From NCBI GenBank assembly GCA_944385265.1, contig CALWWO010000122.1, positions 1 to 19,625 on the forward strand: DNA of 19,625 nt, in the 5' to 3' direction. Under the pieces are notes generated by a model, which made no database searches, had not been told where the DNA came from, and saw only the letters and a list, made by a program, of their open reading frames with translations. This document shows positions 14,491-19,625 of the stretch, piece by piece. Positions within the stretch are counted from its first letter, which is position 1. Each line of letters opens with the position of its first letter. Origin of the DNA: an uncultured Oscillospiraceae bacterium (GTDB lineage: Bacteria > Bacillota_A > Clostridia > Oscillospirales > Oscillospiraceae). The position numbers and the translations under genes are program-made.

Positions 14491-14922
14491 CTACTCATGT
14501 CTTTCATAATACAGCTTGACAAATATCTCAACGATAAGAAATAATCCCAAAAGAAAACCCGGAATGATAAAAACAGCAAACCACACCATATTTGCAGTCG
14601 TTTTAAAACCGATCATGCCGCAAACCATAAATACGAACAAAACACTGTACGCGATGTCTAACATTCTTGACTTGCTTTTGTAATTTATCAAACGATTTCT
14701 TTCGTCGCGCTGTTCGATGATATCTTCCCTTGTCGCCTTTTTGGAAAACGCCCGGAAAAATGAGGTTATTCCAAGCAAAAGCAAAAATACGGATAAGATA
14801 CTGTCCTTTATCTGGACAAGCGAATTAGAGTCCGGCGAACTAAAATCAAGTATGATATTCCAGACTGCTAAAAAGGTCCATATCACACCTAAGACAAACC
14901 CTTTCTTGTTATATATCTTCAT
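14491..14922 (-). CDS. Membrane protein of unknown function, four TM segments (143 aa)
   Basis: Predicted membrane helices lie at about 7-27, 39-58, 88-107 and 112-137. A cytoplasmic charged loop between helices 2 and 3 contains QRDERNRLINYKSKSRMLD (71-89), recalling the DER motif of the next gene's product. No enzymatic motif is visible. ATG 14922 with GGAGG at 9 nt is preferred over an in-frame ATG at 14973. Its start overlaps the XRE gene by 14 nt, so expression is coupled. XRE-plus-membrane-protein operons of this kind are common in Firmicutes; in some the repressor controls an immunity or stress membrane protein, but no such role can be claimed here. Confidence 0.82.
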   Translation of the reverse strand: MKIYNKKGFVLGVIWTFLAVWNIILDFSSPDSNSLVQIKDSILSVFLLLLGITSFFRAFSKKATREDIIEQRDERNRLINYKSKSRMLDIAYSVLFVFMVCGMIGFKTTANMVWFAVFIIPGFLLGLFLIVEIFVKLYYERHE

Positions 14923-15139
14923 ACTGCTTATCCTCCGATTCCTTGTTTTCCTTAAGACAGCACAGCTCCTCAACAGTTACGCCGAATACCTCAGCCATTC
15001 TATACGCCAGCATTAAAGACGGGCTATACTGCTCTTTTTCGATCGAAATGATCGTCCTCGAAGAGACGTGGACAAGATCGGCTAATTGCTGCTGTGTCAT
15101 TTTCGCAGCCGTCCGTAATTCCTTTACCTTCGTTTTCAT
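14909..15139 (-). CDS. XRE/Cro-CI family repressor (76 aa)
   Basis: A compact helix-turn-helix regulator: VKELRTAAKMTQQQLADLV, then VSSRTIISIEKEQYSPSLML and AYRMAEVFGVTVEELCCL, the typical YozG-like small XRE fold, with no effector domain. The short acidic tail (KENKESEDKQYEDI) overlaps the next gene. ATG 15139 follows GGAGG. It sits 16 bp from a 38-bp operator covering its own promoter, so autorepression is very likely. Two membrane-protein genes follow in the same operon. Confidence 0.9.
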   Translation of the reverse strand: MKTKVKELRTAAKMTQQQLADLVHVSSRTIISIEKEQYSPSLMLAYRMAEVFGVTVEELCCLKENKESEDKQYEDI

Positions 15140-15154
15140 GAGCTTCCTCCGATT

Positions 15155-15192
15155 GATATGAAGTTAACTTCTCGTGAAGCTAACTTCATATC
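15155..15192 (-). promoter_or_regulatory. Double operator for the XRE repressor
   Basis: The outer arms GATATGAAGTTA and TAACTTCATATC are perfect complements (12 bp) around 14 nt. Inside are two head-to-tail palindromes: GAAGTTAACTTC (15160-15171, perfect) and GAAGCTAACTTC (15176-15187, one change). Their centres are 16 bp apart. The site covers the -10 and start of the XRE promoter, as expected for two repressor dimers binding side by side. Confidence 0.7.
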
Positions 15193-15216
15193 AGCGCCGG
15201 TGATTCGATTTGTCAA
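15188..15216 (-). promoter_or_regulatory. Promoter of the XRE/membrane-protein operon
   Basis: On the minus strand: TTGACA (15216-15211), a 17-nt spacer, and TGATAT (15193-15188) as a poor -10 embedded in the operator. A strong -35 with an operator-covered -10 suits a repressed promoter. Confidence 0.5.
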
Positions 15217-15486
15217 TAGCAAAAACCGGCTGTACGCGTAAATAACGTACATAAATATATAAACGTGCCCGGAAAGGCTATATTTCCCGCCGGGCGTGCG
15301 CTTTATTGCAGTTTAGATTTGTTTGCCGCCTTGCATGAACAAGAGAGGTCTTATATAAAAGACAAAATGGCGCTTCCCGCAGCATATAACGGCGCCCGCG
15401 GCATACAGCGTCTCCGCCAGCAAGCCGCCCATAACAGAGCGCCAGAAAATAAAAAGCCGCGGCAGGAGAGCTCGCCGCGGACAATA
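15217..15486. other. Intergenic region upstream of the XRE operon, no gene seen
   Basis: 270 bp without a supportable gene. Possible frames on both strands lack an RBS and recognisable protein character. It contains GCCCGG...CCGGGC (a short inverted repeat near 15269-15296) and two CCGCGG hexamers at 15457-15462 and 15475-15480 that could form a hairpin behind the SDR terminator. Confidence 0.4.
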
Positions 15487-15522
15487 AAAAGACGGCGGAC
15501 ATGAAAATGTCCACCGTCTTTT
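15487..15522 (-). terminator. Terminator of the SDR gene
   Basis: AAAAGACGG-c-GGACAT pairs with ATGTCC-a-CCGTCTTTT around a GAAA loop (one mismatch). On the minus strand it ends in a T run. It lies 57 bp downstream of the SDR stop codon. Confidence 0.8.
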
Positions 15523-15578
15523 ACTGCCCTACCCCGTTTTGGGGAGAGGAATTCATTCATTTCGTGTAAATAGACAGA

Positions 15579-16355
15579 TCAGATGGTGGTCCAGCCGCCG
15601 TCAACGACAAGAAGCTGACCGGTGGTGTAAGAGGAAGCGTCAGACGCGAAGTAGATCAGCGCGCCGTCAAGCTCGCCCTCGTATCCGGGACGTTTCATCG
15701 GGCAGTAAGCGTTCGCTACGGCATTGAAAGCGTCGCCGTTTTCAAGGATGGAAGCGGTCATCTCGCTGTTGAAGTAAGCGGGACCGATTGCGTTTACGGT
15801 TATGCCGCGACCTGCCCACTCAGCGGCGAGACCTTTTGTGAGCATCTTTACGCCGCCCTTAGCCGCTGCATATGCGGTCACAGGCCATGTATTGGGGCTC
15901 ATGACGACTTCACTGTGTACCGAGCCGATGTTAATGATCTTGCCGTACCCGTTCTTGAGCATGACTTTACCGACCTCGCGCGCGCAGAAGTAAACGGCGC
16001 TCAGGTTTGTGGCGATGACGCGGTTCCACGTATCGTCAGTCATTTCCTCGGCAGGAGCCGTGTCGCCGACGCCGGCGTTGTTTACAAGTATATCGATACG
16101 CCCAAAGTCCGCCTCTACCGCTGCGACAACTGCTTTGATATCGTCCATATTCAGCACGTCGCACTTATACGCTTCGCAGCGCACGCCAAGTGCTTCAACT
16201 TCCTTTTTAACAGCCTCAAGGCGATCAACACGGCGCGCGCAGATGGCGACGTCCGCGCCTTGACGCGCAAGCGCCTTTGCAAACTGAACGCCCAGTCCGG
16301 AGGACCCGCCTGTTACAAGCGCGATTTTACCGGTGAGATCAAATAAATTAGTCAT
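15579..16355 (-). CDS. Short-chain dehydrogenase/reductase, gluconate-5-dehydrogenase-like (258 aa)
   Basis: A classical NAD(P)-dependent SDR, cytosolic. The cofactor motif is TGGSSGLG (15-22); NNAG is at 92-95; N117 is in ATNLSA; the catalytic Tyr162 and Lys166 lie in TAYAAAKGG; S145 or S148 (IGSVHS) is the catalytic Ser. The C-terminus GQLLVVDGGW is typical of the group of sugar-acid and 3-oxoacyl reductases. It looks most like IdnO / 2-deoxygluconate dehydrogenase, but the substrate is not certain. The insertion MSPNTWPV between Ser and Tyr lengthens the usual spacing. ATG 16355 is preferred (AAAGGA at 8 nt); an ATG at 16364 sits on the RBS. It has its own promoter and terminator. Confidence 0.9.
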   Translation of the reverse strand: MTNLFDLTGKIALVTGGSSGLGVQFAKALARQGADVAICARRVDRLEAVKKEVEALGVRCEAYKCDVLNMDDIKAVVAAVEADFGRIDILVNNAGVGDTAPAEEMTDDTWNRVIATNLSAVYFCAREVGKVMLKNGYGKIINIGSVHSEVVMSPNTWPVTAYAAAKGGVKMLTKGLAAEWAGRGITVNAIGPAYFNSEMTASILENGDAFNAVANAYCPMKRPGYEGELDGALIYFASDASSYTTGQLLVVDGGWTTI

Positions 16356-16369
16356 AGTTATCATCCTTT

Positions 16370-16412
16370 CGTAAATGGAATTTTATGTTTCCCGTAAAAA
16401 TGGGATTTTATG
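16370..16412 (-). repeat. Pair of near-identical direct repeats in the SDR leader
   Basis: CGTAAATGGAATTTTATG (16370-16387) and CGTAAAAATGGGATTTTATG (16393-16412) begin 23 bp apart, about two helical turns. They lie between the SDR promoter and its RBS. They are candidate operator sites. Confidence 0.45.
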
Positions 16413-16423
16413 CCTTCTAAAAA

Positions 16424-16452
16424 ATTATATCATTATTTTTTTTCACGGGCAA
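16424..16452 (-). promoter_or_regulatory. Promoter of the SDR gene
   Basis: On the minus strand: TTGCCC (16452-16447), a 17-nt spacer, and TATAAT (16429-16424), with TGA before the -10 giving an extended -10. The leader is about 62 nt and holds the direct repeats. Confidence 0.65.
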
Positions 16453-16680
16453 GCATTTAAGCGTCGATTTCAGCATTTTTGATACAAATTTAAGCTTGCG
16501 GCGCTATCTTTGTAAAGCGTTATGTTAACTGATAAAAAGATGCCGAACTAAACAGAAGATTAAAAAATATTCGCGCTGACAGGCAAAAGAACTGCCGTCT
16601 CTTGATTGTCCGGTAGATGGCGCTCAAATATCGCGCGGCATATAAACATGCAATTTACTCAAACTTTACAAATATTTTAT

Positions 16681-16710
16681 TTGATTATGATTTCACCTCG
16701 ACCGTATACA
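16681..16710 (+). promoter_or_regulatory. Possible housekeeping promoter of sigI
   Basis: TTGATT (16681-16686), an 18-nt spacer, and TATACA (16705-16710). It is moderately good. It would give a basal SigA-dependent transcript besides the SigI-type promoter nearer the gene. The rest of 16453-16757 shows no recognised gene or RNA. Confidence 0.3.
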
Positions 16711-16757
16711 GGATATTTTATTGTACCAAAGAAGATCGAAGAAAAATCCGCCGCGCC

Positions 16758-16782
16758 GACCCCGTTTTTTAAAAACGGGGTC
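16758..16782. repeat. Palindrome overlapping the SigI-type promoter of sigI
   Basis: GACCCCGTTTTT and AAAAACGGGGTC are perfect 12-bp arms around one T. The left arm contains the ACCCCG -35-like element and the right arm fills the spacer. It may be a regulatory site. It lacks the U-tract of a terminator. Confidence 0.6.
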
Positions 16783-16786
16783 CGTA
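16759..16786 (+). promoter_or_regulatory. SigI-type promoter upstream of sigI (ACCCCG-N18-CGTA)
   Basis: ACCCCG (16759-16764), an 18-nt spacer, and CGTA (16783-16786), 30 bp before the sigI start codon. Published B. subtilis SigI promoters have an ACCCCC -35 and a CGAA -10 (from memory). The same ACCCCG-N18-CGTA arrangement precedes the lipoprotein gene at 18578-18605. At least eight other ACCCCG occurrences read in this window lack CGTA at that distance. Confidence 0.6.
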
Positions 16787-16815
16787 TCTCTATATATGAG
16801 GAGGGGAGACTTTGC

Positions 16816-17538
16816 ATGAACGACGAGCATAAGATCATTCAGCAGGTGTATGCGGCGAAAGAAGACGCAGACGCTGCCGATCGGCTTATCGCCGCCTATA
16901 TGCCTTTTATCAAGGCGGAGACGGCGCGATTTTTAAAACGTCCGCCTATAGAGGGGCAGGACGATGAGCTGAGTATCGCCATGATCGCCTTTCATGAGGC
17001 TGTTTCCGGATATTCGCGTATTCGAGGAGCATTTTTGAAATACGCGGCAATGCTTATAAAAAGCCGTCTTATCGATTATCACAGGAAAGAACAAAGGCAC
17101 CGCGGCGTAATATCGCTCGATACACCTGTTCTTGACGGAGACGCGCCGCTTGGCAACACGATAGCCGACGAAAGGGACCGCTGCGACGAGCTTGAAACAC
17201 GAGATGCAACGCGGGCTGAGATCGAAGAGCTGTCGGCGCAGATGAAAGATTTCGGCGTAAGTCTGACAGATGTAGCCGAAAATTGCCCGAAGCAGCGGCG
17301 AACGCTTGAGGCGTGCCGCAGGGCGCTTCAATACGCATACGAAAACCCCGATATACTCGACGAGCTTTTAAAAATGCGGCGGCTGCCGATATCGCGCCTT
17401 ATGCAATCCGGAGTGGAGCGCAAGACGTTGGAGAGACACCGTAAATACATGGTTGCGCTTCTCCTCATTTATACGAATGGATTTGAAATAATCCGAGGAC
17501 ATTTGAAACAAGTCATGAAAGGGGCGGCGGCGAAATGA
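16816..17538 (+). CDS. sigI: RNA polymerase sigma factor SigI (240 aa)
   Basis: A group of alternative sigma factors specific to Firmicutes, used for heat, cell-wall or polysaccharide responses. Region 2 (about 20-95) has the family pattern: LIAAYMPFIKAETARFL, then DDELSIAMIAFHEAVSGYS and FLKYAAMLIKSRLIDYHRKE. The C-terminal SigI-specific domain (about 135-235) includes EEIEELSAQMKDFGVSLTD and LERHRKYMVALLLIYTNGFE, in place of an ordinary sigma region 4. ATG 16816 has AGGAGGGG upstream; the in-frame extension to 16606 has no sigma similarity and would include the predicted promoter. Its TGA overlaps the ATG of rsgI (ATGA), so the sigma factor and its inhibitor are made in a fixed ratio. Predicted autoregulated. 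Confidence 0.93.
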   Translation: MNDEHKIIQQVYAAKEDADAADRLIAAYMPFIKAETARFLKRPPIEGQDDELSIAMIAFHEAVSGYSRIRGAFLKYAAMLIKSRLIDYHRKEQRHRGVISLDTPVLDGDAPLGNTIADERDRCDELETRDATRAEIEELSAQMKDFGVSLTDVAENCPKQRRTLEACRRALQYAYENPDILDELLKMRRLPISRLMQSGVERKTLERHRKYMVALLLIYTNGFEIIRGHLKQVMKGAAAK

Positions 17539-18548
17539 GCTATATGGTAATGGAATGTCACACCGGATATGCCGTGCTTTTAGACGAGGAGGGGCGCTTT
17601 GTAAAGGCGGCGAATTTCCGCTACTCCGTCGGGCAGACGGTATATGCTCCCGTCCTCATGCGCGACGCGCCGTCACATAATGCGGCGCGCAGGATATATT
17701 CCGCCGTCGCGGTCATCGCCGCATGCATCGCGCTGCTGCTCGGCTTCAGTTATTACGAGAACTATTTGCGCGCGTATTCGTCTATTTACCTGTCGATAAA
17801 TCCGGAGGTGCAGATGGACCTCAATAGACAGGGGACGGTCGTGGGCGTATACGGCACGAACAAGGACGGTGAGCTCCTTGTCGAGGGGTATAACGGCAGG
17901 GGCAAGGATAAGACTACCGTCGCTGACGAGCTTATCGACCGCGCCATCGATATGGGATTTTTATCCGAGGGCGGCAGGATATCGTTTTCTATAGATACGC
18001 CGGACGATGTACTGTTTCAGGAATACGGCGTCGAGCTGCGTGAGAATATCACAAAGCATTTGGACGGCAGGATAACCGTAGTTATCGAGATAGTCGATTA
18101 CGGCGCGCCGGTACAAGGTGAAAATACGGAAGATTCGTCCACATCCTCGCCGGATTCGACATCAAACCAGACGATACCGGATGATGATATTCCGGAGGAT
18201 ACGTCCTCATCGGGACAGAGCAGCGTCGCCCCGCCGGCGGGCGATTCAGGATACGGAAGCTCCGATTACAGTTCCACTGTGCCGCAGCCGGAATATAATG
18301 ACACGGATTACGGCGCGGGCAGCGATGGAGTTACAGATTATACTCCGCCGCCGGCTGACACGTCTACAGGCGGCACGCCGCCGAGCGGGAACACCTCTAC
18401 CGGTGGAAACGTCCCTGCCGCAGGCGACAGCAATTATGACGGGAACAGTAATTACGGCGATACCGGCGGAGATTCGAACTACACCGACGGGAACACCGAT
18501 TACGACCCTGAAAACGCCGCGTCCGACTATGACGGAGACGACGACTGA
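17535..18548 (+). CDS. rsgI: RsgI-type transmembrane anti-sigma-I factor (337 aa)
   Basis: The N-terminal cytosolic anti-sigma domain RsgI_N (about 1-45) includes MECHTGYAVLLDEEGRF and VGQTVYAPV. One membrane helix lies at about 54-74 (VAVIAACIALLLGF). Outside follows the RsgI juxtamembrane domain (about 82-190) starting IYLSINPEVQMDLN; N89-P90 is the bond at which RsgI proteins are reported to self-cleave before regulated release of SigI. The outer tail (191-337) is low-complexity, rich in Ser, Thr, Asp, Asn, Gly, Tyr and Pro. It contains YNDTDYG...DGVTDY (254-269), also found in the downstream lipoprotein, and SNYDGNSNYGD (299-309). Clostridial RsgI proteins often end in carbohydrate-binding or enzyme modules; none is recognisable here, so the stimulus is unknown. 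Confidence 0.92.
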   Translation: MSYMVMECHTGYAVLLDEEGRFVKAANFRYSVGQTVYAPVLMRDAPSHNAARRIYSAVAVIAACIALLLGFSYYENYLRAYSSIYLSINPEVQMDLNRQGTVVGVYGTNKDGELLVEGYNGRGKDKTTVADELIDRAIDMGFLSEGGRISFSIDTPDDVLFQEYGVELRENITKHLDGRITVVIEIVDYGAPVQGENTEDSSTSSPDSTSNQTIPDDDIPEDTSSSGQSSVAPPAGDSGYGSSDYSSTVPQPEYNDTDYGAGSDGVTDYTPPPADTSTGGTPPSGNTSTGGNVPAAGDSNYDGNSNYGDTGGDSNYTDGNTDYDPENAASDYDGDDD

Positions 18549-18577
18549 AAAATATTCAGAAAAAAATTTTTCCACCC

Positions 18578-18605
18578 ACCCCGGTTTTGCAGATGCGGCT
18601 GCGTA
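18578..18605 (+). promoter_or_regulatory. SigI-type promoter upstream of the RsgI-domain lipoprotein (ACCCCG-N18-CGTA)
   Basis: ACCCCG (18578-18583), an 18-nt spacer, and CGTA (18602-18605), 54 bp before ATG 18660. Elements and spacer length are identical to the site upstream of sigI. It indicates that the lipoprotein gene belongs to the SigI regulon even though it directly follows rsgI (111-bp gap). Confidence 0.6.
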
Positions 18606-18659
18606 ATCTGTAAGTGTAAGGCAGAAAACCTGAAATAAAAACCGAGAGGAGTAACAAAT

Positions 18660-19625
18660 ATGAAATTAAGAAGAAAGTTATTGGCGGCGGTATCTTCCCT
18701 GGCTGTTTTAACAGTTCTTTTGACCGGCTGCGGAAACGGAGCGGCGACGGAGGGAAGCGCGCTTAAAGACACAGGTACGCTGATACTCAGCGTAAACCCC
18801 GAGATCCAGATCGACTACAACAAAGACGGCAAGGTGACCGCTCTGACAGGTAAAAATGAGGACGGCGAAGCCATCGTCTCCGCATATCAGGATTATATCG
18901 GCAAAAGCTGCGACGATGTTTTAGAGGATCTCATCGTCGAGATAAACGAGGCAGGATATTTCGCCTATGACATCGACGGCAATAAAAGGAACATTGTCCT
19001 TCAGATAGAGCCCGGCTCCGTACTGCCGAGCGATAATTTCCTAAATGATATGAGCGCGAGCACGCAAAACGCAGTAAAGGGTCTCAGCCTCTCCTCAGGC
19101 GTCGTGACGATAGACGGCGATGATTATGACCCGGCATACGCCAAAAACGGAGAGCCTTCTCCCTATATCACGCTGGAAAAAGCGCAGGAAATAGCGCTTG
19201 CACAGGCGAATGTCAACGCAGCCGACGCCGTGTTTGAGGATAAGGAATTTGACCACGACGACGGAACGCCTGTTTTCGAGCTTGAGTTCACGGCAAACGG
19301 AACCGAGTACGAATATGATATCGATGCTGTGACCGGCAAGGTTTTCAAAGCGGAACATAAGGCGATATCTCAGACTGTGACCGGTGCGACGGATTACAAC
19401 GATACGGACTACGGACCGAATAACGACGGTGTGACGGACTATAACGACACGGACTACGGACCGAACAATGACGGTGTGACGGACTACAACGACACGGACT
19501 ACGGACCGAACAACGACGGTGTGACGGACAACAACGACACGGACTATGGCCCGCACAACGACGGCGCGCCGGATACAGAGGAAGAGGGCGATGGACCTAA
19601 CAACGAGGGCGGGAAGGTGATATAC
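18660..19625 (+). CDS. Lipoprotein with RsgI-like Asn-Pro domain, PepSY domain and 15-residue repeats (partial, 322 aa seen)
   Basis: The frame is open from ATG 18660 (RBS GAGGAG at 8 nt) to the window end. A signal peptide (KLRRKLLAAVSSLAVLTVL) is followed by the lipobox LTGC, so C24 should be lipidated and the protein anchored outside. Residues 40-117 resemble the RsgI juxtamembrane domain: LSVNPEIQIDYN aligns with RsgI LSINPEVQMDLN. An ungapped 34-residue alignment has 17 identities and conserves N46-P47. Residues 169-231 form a PepSY domain (YITLEKAQEIALAQA, then FELEFTANGTEYEYDIDAVTG). Four copies of TDYNDTDYGPNNDGV follow (244-303), then an acidic tail. There is no RsgI_N domain and no membrane helix. 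It could tune or sense together with RsgI. The C-terminus is not in the window. Confidence 0.88.
   Translation, partial: MKLRRKLLAAVSSLAVLTVLLTGCGNGAATEGSALKDTGTLILSVNPEIQIDYNKDGKVTALTGKNEDGEAIVSAYQDYIGKSCDDVLEDLIVEINEAGYFAYDIDGNKRNIVLQIEPGSVLPSDNFLNDMSASTQNAVKGLSLSSGVVTIDGDDYDPAYAKNGEPSPYITLEKAQEIALAQANVNAADAVFEDKEFDHDDGTPVFELEFTANGTEYEYDIDAVTGKVFKAEHKAISQTVTGATDYNDTDYGPNNDGVTDYNDTDYGPNNDGVTDYNDTDYGPNNDGVTDNNDTDYGPHNDGAPDTEEEGDGPNNEGGKVIY
19389..19568 (+). repeat. Four 45-bp tandem repeats in the lipoprotein gene
   Basis: Units at 19389-19433, 19434-19478, 19479-19523 and 19524-19568 encode TDYNDTDYGPNNDGV three times, and a fourth, more diverged copy (TDNNDTDYGPHNDGA). The first three encode identical peptides and differ only at silent positions. 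Copy number could vary by slippage without changing frame. Confidence 0.9.

Noticed and set aside
15265..15560. Several 60-80 codon frames between the XRE operon and the SDR gene
   Set aside because: No RBS, biased composition, and overlap with the SDR terminator hairpin.
15531..15566. ACCCCGTTTT downstream of the SDR gene as a third SigI-type promoter
   Set aside because: No CGTA or CGAA at 17-19 nt; it leads into the 3' end of an oppositely oriented gene, and the run CCCC...GGGG simply makes a small hairpin.
16453..16680. Possible riboswitch in the gap upstream of sigI
   Set aside because: Only a short GGCA/TGCC hairpin was seen; no known riboswitch core could be matched by eye.
16606..16815. 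70-residue N-terminal extension of SigI
   Set aside because: It has no sigma-factor similarity and contains the promoter and palindrome; ATG 16816 has the proper RBS and the usual SigI length.
19095..19556. Minus-strand open frame opposite the lipoprotein, with repetitive VVRSVVRVVVVRHT-type sequence
   Set aside because: It is the antisense shadow of the 45-bp repeats; no RBS, and the plus-strand frame has a signal peptide, lipobox and PepSY domain.

Overview
The window looks like a chromosomal segment of a Gram-positive, Clostridia-type Firmicute of roughly 50 % G+C. The pointers are strong GGAGG-type ribosome binding sites in front of almost every gene, a SigI/RsgI sigma/anti-sigma pair (a lineage-typical Firmicute system), a 'LTGC' lipobox, and many tightly packed or overlapping genes. 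No rRNA, tRNA, CRISPR array, transposase or integrase was recognised.

Region 1 (1-11.6 kb) is a carbohydrate or carbonyl metabolism island. It opens with the 3' end of an aldo/keto reductase (AKR). A GntR/FCD regulator and a three-gene minus-strand operon follow: a C-terminal cupin protein, a TIM-barrel sugar epimerase/isomerase and a Gfo/Idh/MocA dehydrogenase. Across a 455-bp divergent regulatory region lies a plus-strand run: a mandelonitrile-lyase-like cupin, an EsD/FrmB-type esterase, a YajO-like AKR, a 3'-truncated AKR, two successive AKRs with C-terminal 2[4Fe-4S] ferredoxin domains, and a double carboxymuconolactone-decarboxylase (CMD) protein. The divergent region carries two copies of TGTGATATATCACA exactly 130 bp apart, one inside a perfect 42-bp palindrome. 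The gene set suggests oxidation, epimerisation and reduction of a sugar or sugar-acid-like substrate with de-esterification, but the substrate cannot be read from sequence.

Region 2 (11.6-14.1 kb) is a LysR regulator divergent from a coupled pair: an 84-aa helical protein and a dienelactone-hydrolase-like enzyme with a Cys nucleophile elbow. A 25-bp dyad overlaps the LysR -10 box.

Region 3 (14.1-16.4 kb) holds a minus-strand operon of an XRE repressor and two small membrane proteins sharing a DER motif, controlled by a double operator on its promoter, and a separately transcribed short-chain dehydrogenase (SDR).

Region 4 (16.4-19.6 kb) is the most interesting. sigI and rsgI overlap by 4 nt. 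Directly downstream is a lipoprotein, cut by the window end, with an RsgI-like Asn-Pro domain, a PepSY domain and four 45-bp tandem repeats. The same repeat motif occurs in the RsgI tail. Both sigI and the lipoprotein gene are preceded by ACCCCG-N18-CGTA, which resembles published SigI promoters. I infer an autoregulated SigI module whose regulon includes a lipid-anchored RsgI-domain protein lacking the anti-sigma part: a possible decoy, co-sensor or feedback component.
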